NCBI GenBank assembly: GCA_020350725.1 | Contig: CP070719.1 | Span: 2,514,794 to 2,578,793 of the forward strand | Reading direction: 5' to 3' | DNA: 64,000 nucleotides | Source of the DNA: a bacterium | Lineage (GTDB): Bacteria > BMS3Abin14 | Part shown: positions 48,063-55,883 of the stretch, in pieces | Layout of the letters: the number at the start of each line of letters is the position of its first letter | Position numbering within the stretch: position 1 is the stretch's first letter | Position numbers and translations under genes: made by a program | Notes under the pieces: model-generated | Told to the model about the DNA's origin: nothing | Database searches by the model: none | What the model saw: the letters and a program-made list of their open reading frames with translations, nothing else

Positions 48063-48473
48063 ATGGAATCCGTTTTTCAGGTCCGAACCGTGGGGTATGT
48101 GAGATCCCCGATCAGGGATCGGGATGGCGCTCCCAGGCAGGGGCGTGACGCAGGCCTAGAGGTATCCGTCGAGATCCTCCCGGACTATGCCCAATGCATT
48201 CAAGGCCTGGAGGGTTGGGATCTTGTCCAGGTCATCTGTTTTATGCACCTTGCCAGCCGGGATGCGAGGATGGTTCATCCCAGGGGGGATCCTGCCAATC
48301 CCCTCACCGGCGTGTTCGGCACCCGGAGTCCGGCCCGGCCCAATCCCCTGGCTGTGTACACGTCAGAACTGCTGGGAGTGGACGGGCTGACCCTGAGGCT
48401 CCGCGGCATCGACGCTGTAGACGGTACGCCCGTTCTGGACATCAAGCCGCACGTGCGTCGGCTTGACGATTGA
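48063..48473 (+). CDS. trmO: TrmO-type tRNA (t6A37) N6-methyltransferase (UPF0066)
   Basis: A 136-residue protein of the TrmO/YaeB/VirR fold. Hallmarks: N-terminal 'VGYVRSPI', 'LVQVICFMHLASRD' and 'GVFGTRSPARPNPLAVYTSELLGVDG', ending 'LDIKPHVRRLD'. TrmO methylates N6 of t6A37 in some tRNAs with SAM. The ~135-residue core-only form, without the C-terminal TrmO_C domain, is common outside enterics. Pairing with mtaB suggests coordinated t6A tailoring. Confidence 0.88.
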   Translation: MESVFQVRTVGYVRSPIRDRDGAPRQGRDAGLEVSVEILPDYAQCIQGLEGWDLVQVICFMHLASRDARMVHPRGDPANPLTGVFGTRSPARPNPLAVYTSELLGVDGLTLRLRGIDAVDGTPVLDIKPHVRRLDD

Positions 48474-48643
48474 AGGAGATCAGGAACCCGAATCCAGGAG
48501 GCGGGAGTGGTGAGAAAATCAGGGCGGTTTATTTCCTATACTATATGTAAAGAAAATAATGTCCTTTTATTATTCCCTCACCGTCTTTTATTCTGAATAC
48601 TGACTACTGATTGCTGTATTCTTTATTTTATCGGAGGTACCCG

Positions 48644-48922
48644 ATGGATGACATTCGTCGTGTCCACCTGGTCGTTCACGGCAGGGTCCAGGGAGTATTC
48701 TTCCGGGACAGCACGTGGCGGACGGCAAGTGAACTCGGTCTCGAGGGCATGGTCCGAAACCTCATGGACGGGACGGTGGAGATCATTGCCGAGGGCCCGA
48801 AGGAATCCCTGGAAAAGCTCGTCGGTTGGGCCCGTCAGGGGCCACCGGCCTCCGTCGTGGAGAAGGTCGATGTCACCTACAGTGAGCCCACAGGAGAGTA
48901 CCTGTCCTTCAGCATACACTAG
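48644..48922 (+). CDS. acyP: Acylphosphatase
   Basis: A 92-residue acylphosphatase: 'HLVVHGRVQGVFFRDSTWRTASELGLEGMVRNLMDGTVEIIAEGP'. The catalytic Arg (FFRD) and Asn (VRNLMDG) are present. It hydrolyses acyl phosphates such as acetyl phosphate. ATG 48644 with GGAGGTACCCG upstream is preferred over 48611. A CTGAATACTGACTACTG word array lies just before (48592-48616). Confidence 0.93.
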   Translation: MDDIRRVHLVVHGRVQGVFFRDSTWRTASELGLEGMVRNLMDGTVEIIAEGPKESLEKLVGWARQGPPASVVEKVDVTYSEPTGEYLSFSIH

Positions 48923-49037
48923 ACCCATTAGGAACAGCGGAGGGAATGATTTGACTTCCCCCCGAGGCTGGTCTAATCTTTTTGAGTAATATTATGCGCT
49001 TACGGGCGAGCAACCCAACAGTATCCGGGGTGATGAC

Positions 49038-50315
49038 ATGAAATATCTAACGGCACTTCGACAGGACGCACAGAACCGGGTGGAACTCATCGAGAAAGTT
49101 GATCTCGTGGTGGGTTTACCTGTGTACAACAACCAGAGTACCGTGGGCCACGTCGTGAGGCAGGTCAGCCAGGGCCTGAACAAGTACTACCCCGACAAGA
49201 GAGCGGTAATCATCGTGTCGGACGGAGGGTCCGTGGACGATTCCCGTGAGGAGGCGAGGGCGGTTGAGGTCTACCCCTTTCAGGAGATCCTCGTCACCAT
49301 CTATCGGGGGGTTCCCGGAAAAGGCTCGGCTCTGAGAGCGATCTTCGAGGTGGCCCGCTTTCTCCATGCGGAGGCCTGCGTCGTGGTCGATTCAGACCTG
49401 CGCAGCATCGGTCCGCAATGGATCCTGAACCTCCTCCACCCCATTCTGGAGGACCAGTACCAGTTCGTCGCCCCCTACTACACCCGGTTCAAATTGGACG
49501 GCACCATCACCAACAACATCATCTATAACATGACCAGGGCCCTTTACGGCAAACGCATCAGGCAGCCGATCGGGGGTGATTTCGCCTTCTCGAAGGACGT
49601 GATCAACTATCTCTACAACCAGGATGTCTGGGACACCGATGTGGGGCGGTTCGGCATCGACATCTGGCTTACCACCATGGCTTTGGTCAAGGGATTCAAT
49701 GTCTGTCAGGCCCGGCTGGGGGCCAAGATCCACGATGTCAAGGACCCTTCCCAGAGCCTGGGCCCCATGTTCCGCCAGGTCGTGGCCACCCTGTTCAGCC
49801 TCATGGAGGAGAAGGCCGATTACTGGCACGGTATCAGGGGCAGTGAGGACGTACCCATCCTGGGCGAGCCCATCGAGACACAGCCGGAGCCCTTCCCCAT
49901 CAGCGTCGAGGCGCTGGTGGAGGGATTTCGCCACGGTTACTATCAGTTTGGAGCCCTGTGGGAGCAGATCCTCAGCAAGGACTCCTTCGCGGAGGTGAAA
50001 AATCTTGCCCAGAATGAGGACGACGGCCTGGACCTGGATGTCCACATGTGGGCCCATATCCTCTATGACGCAGCTGCCACCTACCACTGCTGGCAGAAGA
50101 ACCGGTTCAAGCTGGTTGAGATCCTGACCCCGCTTTATTACGCCCGGGTGGCGAGTTTCGCCAAGACCGTCCAGGACATGGACGACATTCAGGCCGAGGA
50201 GACGGTGGAACGGCAGGCCCAGTGCTTCGAGGAGGAAAAGGACTACCTCATTGAGCGCTGGTCCTGGGCTGAGGAGAGCATCGAGAGCGGTACGTTCTGC
50301 GGCCAGACGGAATAG
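49038..50315 (+). CDS. GT-A fold glycosyltransferase, GT2/GT81-like
   Basis: A 425-residue cytosolic protein. The nucleotide-sugar domain shows 'VDLVVGLPVYNNQSTVGHVVRQVSQGL', 'VIIVSDGGSVDDS', 'VPGKGSALRAIFEVARFLHAEACVVVDSDLRSIGPQWI' (the DxD-type motif as DSD, ~118) and 'IGGDFAFSKDVINYL'. The pattern is near the glucosyl-3-phosphoglycerate and mannosylglycerate synthase group, but the acceptor cannot be told. The C-terminal ~140 residues are helical. It ends one base before the ackA ATG, so the pair is probably one operon, which is a curious coupling. Confidence 0.78.
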   Translation: MKYLTALRQDAQNRVELIEKVDLVVGLPVYNNQSTVGHVVRQVSQGLNKYYPDKRAVIIVSDGGSVDDSREEARAVEVYPFQEILVTIYRGVPGKGSALRAIFEVARFLHAEACVVVDSDLRSIGPQWILNLLHPILEDQYQFVAPYYTRFKLDGTITNNIIYNMTRALYGKRIRQPIGGDFAFSKDVINYLYNQDVWDTDVGRFGIDIWLTTMALVKGFNVCQARLGAKIHDVKDPSQSLGPMFRQVVATLFSLMEEKADYWHGIRGSEDVPILGEPIETQPEPFPISVEALVEGFRHGYYQFGALWEQILSKDSFAEVKNLAQNEDDGLDLDVHMWAHILYDAAATYHCWQKNRFKLVEILTPLYYARVASFAKTVQDMDDIQAEETVERQAQCFEEEKDYLIERWSWAEESIESGTFCGQTE

Positions 50316-50316
50316 C

Positions 50317-51447
50317 ATGCCGGTCCTTGTCCTCAACTGCGGGTCGTCGAGCATCAAATACACCCTCTTCGATTCCGAGCGGGACGAAGTCGTCCGGCAC
50401 GGACTCCTCGACAGGGTCACCCAATACTTCGCCGCCTTCGAGGAACTGTTCAACACCCTGGAAAGTTTCCTGCCGGAGGGGCTCGGTTCCATCAGGGCGG
50501 TGGGGCACCGGGTGGTCCACGGCGGAGACCGGTTTGTCGCCTCAAGGGTCGTGGATGATGACGTGCTTTCGGCCCTGAAAGAGATTTCTCCCCTCGCTCC
50601 CCTCCACAACCCCCACAACATCAGGGGGATCGAATGCACCGCCGATCACATCCCGGATGTCCTTCAGGTGGCGGTCTTCGACACCGCCTTCCACGCCACG
50701 CTTCCGGAAAGGGCCAGACATTACGCCATCCCCCTGCAGATATCCGAACTCCTGGGGATCAGGAGATACGGGTTTCACGGCATAAGCCATCAGTACGTTT
50801 CCCGCAGAGCCCTTTCCCTGGCGGGGGGAGGTGAGGACCTCAGGATGATCACCTGTCACCTGGGCAACGGATGCTCCGTCTCGGCGGTCAGGGGGGGAAG
50901 ATGCGTCGAGACGTCCATGGGTTTTACGCCTCTGGAGGGCCTCGTCATGGGAACCCGCTGCGGTGACCTTGACCCTGCGGTGGTCCTCCAGCTCCTCGAT
51001 CCGAAGGGGGCGGATCTTTCCTGGGACGAGGTCTACGGACTTCTGAACCACCAGAGCGGGCTCCTGGGACTGTCCGGGTACTCCTCCGACGTCCGGGATC
51101 TTCTCTCCGCCCGGGAAGAGGGAGATGCCAACGCGTCTTTGGCGTTGGAGATCTTTACCTATCGCCTGAAGAAGTATATCGGTTCCTACCATGCGGTCCT
51201 GGGCGGCACCGACGCCCTGGTGTTCACCGCCGGCATCGGCGAGAACGCTCCGGCGATCCGGATGGAGGCACTGGCCGGAATGGAGGAAATGGGGTTCGTT
51301 CTGGACCCGAAGGCCAACGAGGCCACCGTTGGCACTGAGGGGGAGATCAGCGACCCGGTGAGTCCGGTGAGGATCCTCGTCATCCCCACGGATGAGGACC
51401 GGCTGATCTACGAGGAGACGCTCAGGGTTATCGGGCAGAATTCCTAG
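50317..51447 (+). CDS. ackA: Acetate kinase
   Basis: A 376-residue ASKHA kinase interconverting acetate plus ATP and acetyl phosphate. 'VLVLNCGSSSIKYTLFD' at the N-terminus, 'AVGHRVVHGGDRF', 'VFDTAFHATLP', 'RRYGFHGISHQYVS', 'CHLGNGCSVSAVRGG' and 'VFTAGIGENAP' are all present. It is slightly shorter than the usual ~400 residues. Start 50317 is one base after the glycosyltransferase stop; the longer frame from 50251 lies inside that gene. No pta neighbour is seen in the window. Confidence 0.94.
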   Translation: MPVLVLNCGSSSIKYTLFDSERDEVVRHGLLDRVTQYFAAFEELFNTLESFLPEGLGSIRAVGHRVVHGGDRFVASRVVDDDVLSALKEISPLAPLHNPHNIRGIECTADHIPDVLQVAVFDTAFHATLPERARHYAIPLQISELLGIRRYGFHGISHQYVSRRALSLAGGGEDLRMITCHLGNGCSVSAVRGGRCVETSMGFTPLEGLVMGTRCGDLDPAVVLQLLDPKGADLSWDEVYGLLNHQSGLLGLSGYSSDVRDLLSAREEGDANASLALEIFTYRLKKYIGSYHAVLGGTDALVFTAGIGENAPAIRMEALAGMEEMGFVLDPKANEATVGTEGEISDPVSPVRILVIPTDEDRLIYEETLRVIGQNS

Positions 51448-51658
51448 AGCCAGATCAGCCGGGACAGAGAACAGGGCTGAAAAAAGTCACCCTTGGTGTC
51501 AGCAGATTGGACGAACGGGTCAGGGAATACCTCCATCCGGCCGGCATGCTTCAATTGTGTTTGACCCCGGAGGAAGAGGACGATTATATTTGTCATAATA
51601 TCAATGAATCGACCGGCATGATTTTTGAGGTCCTGGTATAAAGGAAGGTCTTTCCGGC

Positions 51659-52504
51659 ATGAAAATGAAGGTGTTCATCACCGCTTTTATCATTCCTTTA
51701 CAGCTGATCCTGTCATGCATCCTTTCAGTCCCCGAGCCCGCGACCGCCGGTGAACTCAACTCCCTGTACGACACCACCTATAAGCTTCACCTCGGAGCCT
51801 TCCTTCCCCGGATGAAGACCAAGACGGCGGTGGACCCCTCCAATCCGCTCTTACCCCCCGGGGATCTGATCGACATGGAGAACGATTTCGGTCTGGAGAA
51901 GGACCTTACCCTGGGCCGTCTGGACGGCTACTTTCGCCTGGGCAGACGTCATCGGATCCAGGCAGGGTATTTCACCCTTAAACGGGACGGCAGCCGGGTG
52001 ATCAACCGGAATATAACCTTCGGTGACATTACCTTTCCATTGAACGCTACCGTTGAGTCGGAGGCGAAAAACTCCATCCTTGAGGTGGGATACATGTACT
52101 CCATCGTTCAGAACGAGCGGTTCGAGCTCTCCGGCACCTTCGGTGTCCATTGGCTGGATGTCGAGACCCGGCTCACCGGGGATACGGGAGGAGGCATCGT
52201 GGAGACGGAATCCGCCTCCGCCGCCGGCCCGCTGCCCCTGTTCGGCCTGGATGTCGATTACGCACTGGGAGCGAGGTGGATCCTGTCCTTTCGGGCCATG
52301 CGGTTTGCCATCGAGATCGACGAGTACGACGGCAGCCTGACGGACCTGAGAGCAAGCATCGAGTACTTCTTCCTGGAGAATTTCGGGGTGGGTCTCGGGG
52401 TCAACGACTTCGACCTGGACGTGGATTTCGACGGTGCCAGGCTGGCCGGCGAACTGGAGTGGGGCTATACCGGACTGCAGGTGTTCGCCACGCTGAGGTT
52501 TTAA
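51659..52504 (+). CDS. Uncharacterised outer-membrane-like beta-barrel protein
   Basis: A 281-residue product with an N-terminal export signal (MKMKVFITAFIIPLQLILSCILS) and then alternating beta-strand-like segments ('YKLHLGAFLPRM', 'GYFRLGRRHRIQAGYFTLKRDG', 'LEVGYMYSIVQNERFELSGTFGVHWLD'). It ends in aromatic Phe ('LQVFATLRF'), the usual C-terminal signature of outer-membrane barrels. No family recognised. AAGGAAGG lies upstream. The preceding 51448-51658 spacer holds no convincing gene. Confidence 0.68.
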   Translation: MKMKVFITAFIIPLQLILSCILSVPEPATAGELNSLYDTTYKLHLGAFLPRMKTKTAVDPSNPLLPPGDLIDMENDFGLEKDLTLGRLDGYFRLGRRHRIQAGYFTLKRDGSRVINRNITFGDITFPLNATVESEAKNSILEVGYMYSIVQNERFELSGTFGVHWLDVETRLTGDTGGGIVETESASAAGPLPLFGLDVDYALGARWILSFRAMRFAIEIDEYDGSLTDLRASIEYFFLENFGVGLGVNDFDLDVDFDGARLAGELEWGYTGLQVFATLRF

Positions 52505-52660
52505 TCCAGGTGTTCGGTTTCAGGGAAAGACCTGCGAATCCCGGAAGCCCATATCCTGAAGCCCTGTTTCTCGAGGGCTCCCCGGCAACGAGCCCCCGAC
52601 CACATAACTCCCATTCCCAACCCCAATGCCGACCACTAAACTAAACCACAGGAGTTTACG

Positions 52661-53134
52661 ATGAGAATCCCAAAGATCGTTACTTTTATTGCCGTTTGCC
52701 TTCTTATCACAACCGCCGGCCCTGTCCGGGCCGTTGACGTTGAAAAGGAGGTCCTGTTCACCCGGGCGATGATCCAGGCCAATCGGACCCAGATCGTCTT
52801 GAATACCTTGAGGCTGAGCGAGGAGCAGATCGAGGCGTTCTCGCCGGTCTACATCGATTACTGGGAGGAGATTAACGAGCAGAACACGAGGCTGACGGAC
52901 CTGATCCTCGACTACGCGGCAAATTTCGAGGACCTCTCCGATGACAGGGCCATTTCGATGCTGGACGAGTACCTGGATATCCAGAGGCGAAAGGCCGCTG
53001 TCAAGAAAAAGCATGTCAGGAAATTCAAGAGGGTCCTTAACCCTAAGAAGCTGGTCCAGCTCTACCAGATCGAGAACAAGATGGACGCCATCATCATGAT
53101 GGAACTGGCCGCCGAGGTTCCGTTGGTGAAGTGA
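52661..53134 (+). CDS. Uncharacterised periplasmic helical protein
   Basis: A 157-residue protein with a Sec signal ('IVTFIAVCLLITTAGPVRAVD') followed by charged helices resembling the Spy/CpxP layout ('LNTLRLSEEQIEAFSPVYIDYWEEINEQNTRL' ... 'KKKHVRKFKRVLNPKKLVQLYQIENKMDAIIMMELA'). The 'vLnpkKlvqLyQiEnKmd' segment is like the C-terminal helix of Spy-like chaperones. Function unknown; the position after an outer-membrane protein gene suggests envelope work. Confidence 0.65.
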   Translation: MRIPKIVTFIAVCLLITTAGPVRAVDVEKEVLFTRAMIQANRTQIVLNTLRLSEEQIEAFSPVYIDYWEEINEQNTRLTDLILDYAANFEDLSDDRAISMLDEYLDIQRRKAAVKKKHVRKFKRVLNPKKLVQLYQIENKMDAIIMMELAAEVPLVK

Positions 53135-53138
53135 TAGA

Positions 53139-53220
53139 AGTGGCTGGTAGCCAGTGGCTCGTAGCCAAGGGACTTTTGCTTTTGATTTCTCCAGTCACCA
53201 GCCACAAATCACTAACCACT
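53139..53220 (+). repeat. Inverted word array, AGTGGCTGGTAGCCAGTGGC family
   Basis: Left arm AGTGGCTGGTAGCCAGTGGC then TCGTAGCCAAGG (53139-53170). Right arm CCAGTCACCAGCCACAAATC then ACTAACCACT (53191-53220) is partly its reverse complement. A 20-base T-rich loop separates them. Confidence 0.72.
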
Positions 53221-53325
53221 TGGTATTGCACTTATCCTTTCAATCCTGTCAAAATATTTTCACCTTCTTTCACTACATAAACCATTTATTGTAAGATTTG
53301 GGATCGCCTACTTGAAAGAGGTGTT

Positions 53326-54714
53326 ATGTCCAGCGAAAGACCTGACATCGATCATTCAAATTTCTTAAAACGCCTCTGGCGGTCCTTCACCATTGCCCCT
53401 CTGGTCCCAGAGGACGATCGGGAGCGCAAGCGCACCGTTTTAAACACCCTCGTCCTTCATCTCCATCCACCCACGGTCCCTATGGCCACCATCCGCTACA
53501 CCCACACCTGGGGACTCGGGGGCATGGGCCTGGTGCTGTTTCTTCTCCTGGCGTCCACAGGTTTGCTTCTGATGTTTACCTACGAGCCGGCCCCCGGTCA
53601 GGCCTACGGCTCGATCCTGAAGCTGAAAGGGCATTTCCTCTTCGGGAAGTTCGTCCGTAACATCCACCATTGGAGCGCCAACGCCTTCATCGTGGTCGCC
53701 CTCCTCCACATGCTGAGGGTGTTTTTCACCGGCGGCCACAGGGAGCCCAGGCAGTTCAACTGGATCCTGGGATTGTGCCTTCTCCTTTTCGTTCTTTTCT
53801 CCAACTTCACCGGGTACCTGCTTCCCTGGGACCAGATGGCCTACTGGGCGATCACCATCATGACGAGCATGCTGGCTTACATTCCCCTTGCAGGAAACTG
53901 GCTCCAGGAAATCCTGAGGGGAGGAGGCGAGATAGGACCGGCGACCCTGGTCAATTTCTACACACTGCACACAACTCTGCTGCCTATCCTGTTTGTGATC
54001 TTCATGCCCTGGCACTTCTGGAGGGTGAGAAAGGCCGGCGGGGTGGTCCTTCCCAAGGCGGAGGGCGGTGCAGGGGAAGACAATCCGGAGAGGGTTCACA
54101 CGATACCTTACCTGGTAGTCAAGGAGTTCGCAGTTGCTCTGACACTCATTGCCGCGATCTTCCTTCTTTCCATTTTCGTCAACGCACCTCTCCAGGAGAT
54201 GGCCAATCCGGGCATGAGTCCCAATCCGGCCAAGGCTCCGTGGTATTTCCTCGGCTTCCAGGAGCTGCTCATGCATTTCCATCCCCTGTTCGCGGTGTTC
54301 GTCATACCGGTCCTAACCGGAATTCTAATGATCCTGCTGCCCTATTTCCGATACGGATCTGACGGCATTGGGACATGGTTCATTTCGAAGAGGGGAAGGC
54401 GCATGGCGGTAATATCAGCCGCCGCGGCGATGATCTTCACTCCCGGGGCGGTGATCCTGGACGAATACCTGATCGATCTCCAGAAATGGCTTCCCGGCCT
54501 GCCGCCCGAGATCAGCAACGGCTTGGTGCCGTTCGTGATGTTGCTGGCGGTGGTTACGGGATATTATTTCTATTTGAAAAGGAAATATGAAAGCACTAAA
54601 GCCGAAATAACTCAGGCCGTATTTATCTTTTTGCTCACTTCTTTCATTGTTCTGACGATTATCGGCGTCTGGTTTAGAGGCGAAGGCATGAAACTTGTAT
54701 GGCCAGGAGGATAG
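53326..54714 (+). CDS. Cytochrome b of a bc-type quinol oxidase complex
   Basis: A 462-residue integral membrane protein combining the N-terminal b domain (four helices) and the C-terminal domain (PetD-like). Heme ligands are visible in 'NIHHWSANAFIVVALLHMLRVF' (~110-130) and 'FYTLHTTLLPILFVIFMPWHFWRVRKAGG' (~210-238). The quinol site loop appears as 'AKAPWYFLGFQELL' (~302), a PEWY-type variant as in b6-like proteins. It transfers electrons from menaquinol to the Rieske protein. In most operons the Rieske gene adjoins it; here a four-helix-bundle ORF intervenes. Confidence 0.92.
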   Translation: MSSERPDIDHSNFLKRLWRSFTIAPLVPEDDRERKRTVLNTLVLHLHPPTVPMATIRYTHTWGLGGMGLVLFLLLASTGLLLMFTYEPAPGQAYGSILKLKGHFLFGKFVRNIHHWSANAFIVVALLHMLRVFFTGGHREPRQFNWILGLCLLLFVLFSNFTGYLLPWDQMAYWAITIMTSMLAYIPLAGNWLQEILRGGGEIGPATLVNFYTLHTTLLPILFVIFMPWHFWRVRKAGGVVLPKAEGGAGEDNPERVHTIPYLVVKEFAVALTLIAAIFLLSIFVNAPLQEMANPGMSPNPAKAPWYFLGFQELLMHFHPLFAVFVIPVLTGILMILLPYFRYGSDGIGTWFISKRGRRMAVISAAAAMIFTPGAVILDEYLIDLQKWLPGLPPEISNGLVPFVMLLAVVTGYYFYLKRKYESTKAEITQAVFIFLLTSFIVLTIIGVWFRGEGMKLVWPGG

Positions 54715-54717
54715 GGA

Positions 54718-55197
54718 ATGATGATCGGCATTCTACACAATGATCATCCCGAGACCGCGCCCGAGCCCGCTTCCGCGTCCGAGGTTTTTTTGTTATTCGA
54801 TCACGAAAAAATGGATGTTTATCAATTGGGTGTGGACTTTGTTTCCCAGGCAAATGAGAAATTCGAAAAACTGTCGAGGGGAAGAAGGTACTTGGCCGAT
54901 CAACTTCAACGAGCAGCCCTCAGTATCGTACTGAACATAGCAGAAGGCGCAGGTAAATTCGGACCAAAGGACAAGGCGTCTTTTTATACGATCGCAAGGG
55001 GATCGACAACAGAGTGCGCTGCTATTCTGGATATATGTAAACGTCTTGAAATTATTGAACAGGAAACATTTGCGAGGAACAAAAATTACCTGAATAGAAT
55101 TGCCCAAATGCTGACAAAATTGATCAAATCGCAACAGGAAAACCGGTCTCGGGTTCGGGCTCGGACTCGGGCTCGGAATTACAAAAAATATGAATAA
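54718..55197 (+). CDS. Four-helix-bundle protein of the 23S-rRNA intervening-sequence (IVS) family, inserted in the bc operon
   Basis: A 159-residue frame. The core (~residues 25-140) carries the family pattern 'FDHEKMDVYQLGVDFVSQANEKFEKL', 'LADQLQRAALSIVLNIAEGAGKFGPKDKASFYTIARGSTTECAAILDICKRL'. Relatives are encoded in 23S rRNA intervening sequences, and Avd of diversity-generating retroelements shares the fold; their function is unclear. The first ~22 and last ~20 residues are translation of CCCGAGCCC and GGGCTCGG repeat arms, which flank the core as inverted repeats. Codon use is AT-richer than in neighbours. The start uses an AGGAGGATAGGGA site that may once have served the Rieske gene. 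Its stop overlaps the Rieske ATG. Confidence 0.85.
   Translation: MMIGILHNDHPETAPEPASASEVFLLFDHEKMDVYQLGVDFVSQANEKFEKLSRGRRYLADQLQRAALSIVLNIAEGAGKFGPKDKASFYTIARGSTTECAAILDICKRLEIIEQETFARNKNYLNRIAQMLTKLIKSQQENRSRVRARTRARNYKKYE
54749..55176 (+). repeat. GCCCGAG-word inverted repeat flanking the four-helix-bundle ORF
   Basis: Left arm (54749-54783) contains GAGACCGCGCCCGAGCCCGC and TTCCGCGTCCGAG. Right arm (55145-55176) contains GGTCTCGGGTTCGGGCTCGG then ACTCGGGCTCGG, nearly its reverse complement. The enclosed ~360 bases are the core of the IVS-family ORF. As RNA this would fold into a long hairpin presenting the ORF in its loop, like a 23S IVS. Confidence 0.82.
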
Positions 55198-55696
55198 GAA
55201 TAACACTTCCACAACCCAAACCCACACGCGCCGCACATTCCTCACCCGGTTCTGGCTCCTTCTCGGTCTCGCGGCTCTCGCCGAACTTGTCTGGGTTGCA
55301 GTCTCTTTTGTAAAACCAAAAAAACAGAAGCAAACCGCCGCAACCCCTTCCATCATCACCGCCGGTCCGGTGGACAGCTTTGACCTCGGTTCTGTCACGG
55401 CTTTTCCCAGGGGGCGGTTTTATCTGGCCCGGCTGGAGAACGGAGGTTTCCTGGCGTTGTCGCGGGAGTGCACCCACCTCGGGTGCACAGTGCCGTGGGT
55501 TGAAGAAGAGAACCGTTTCGTATGCCCCTGCCACGCCTCAACCTTTGATATCAAAGGTGTTGTCACAAATCCGCCTGCACCCAGGCCCCTGGATATCTTT
55601 CCTGTCACCATCGAAAACGACGTGGTGATGGTGGATGTGAGCGAAGCGGTTGAGAGGAAGAGGTTTGAGGTTGGGCAGGTGGTGAGGGGGTATTAG
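55190..55696 (+). CDS. Rieske [2Fe-2S] protein of the bc complex
   Basis: A 168-residue protein. A twin-arginine leader/anchor ('TRRTFLTRFWLLLGLAALAELVWVAVSF', ~13-40) precedes the Rieske domain with 'CTHLGC' (~97-102) and 'CPCHASTFD' (~114-122), the full 2Cys-2His ligand set. It oxidises quinol with cytochrome b and passes electrons to a cytochrome c. The start overlaps the preceding four-helix-bundle stop and lacks its own good ribosome site, which suggests coupling. Arms of other word families follow. Confidence 0.92.
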   Translation: MNKNNTSTTQTHTRRTFLTRFWLLLGLAALAELVWVAVSFVKPKKQKQTAATPSIITAGPVDSFDLGSVTAFPRGRFYLARLENGGFLALSRECTHLGCTVPWVEEENRFVCPCHASTFDIKGVVTNPPAPRPLDIFPVTIENDVVMVDVSEAVERKRFEVGQVVRGY

Positions 55697-55702
55697 ATAA
55701 AT

Positions 55703-55872
55703 TCCGTGCACGTGCTCGTGTACGTACCCGTGAACGGACTTTAAATGCCGGGTACATTTACGTGTACATTCACGTTCACGGGTTTAGCAATCCCGCGCCC
55801 GCTTCCGCGCCCGAGCCCGCGCCCGGATTTCTCAAAACGGTCTCGGACTCGGGCTCGGGCGTAGGCTCGGGG
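55703..55872 (+). repeat. Two adjacent word hairpins (GTGTACGTACCCG type and GCCCGAG type)
   Basis: First hairpin: CCGTGCACGTGCTCGTGTAC then GTACCCGTGAACGG (55703-55736) with CCGGGTACATTTACGTGTAC then ATTCACGTTCACGGG (55748-55782). Second hairpin: TCCCGCGCCCGCTTCCGCGC then CCGAGCCCGCGCCCGG (55791-55826) with GGTCTCGGACTCGGGCTCGG then GCGTAGGCTCGGG (55839-55871). The second has the same words as the arms around the IVS-family ORF 570 bases upstream but encloses no ORF. Confidence 0.85.
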
Positions 55873-55883
55873 CAAGAAATTAA

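Noticed and set aside
51507-51641. A 44-codon frame with TTG start before the outer-membrane-like gene
   Set aside because: No ribosome site, no recognisable product, and only a short frame; not enough to call.
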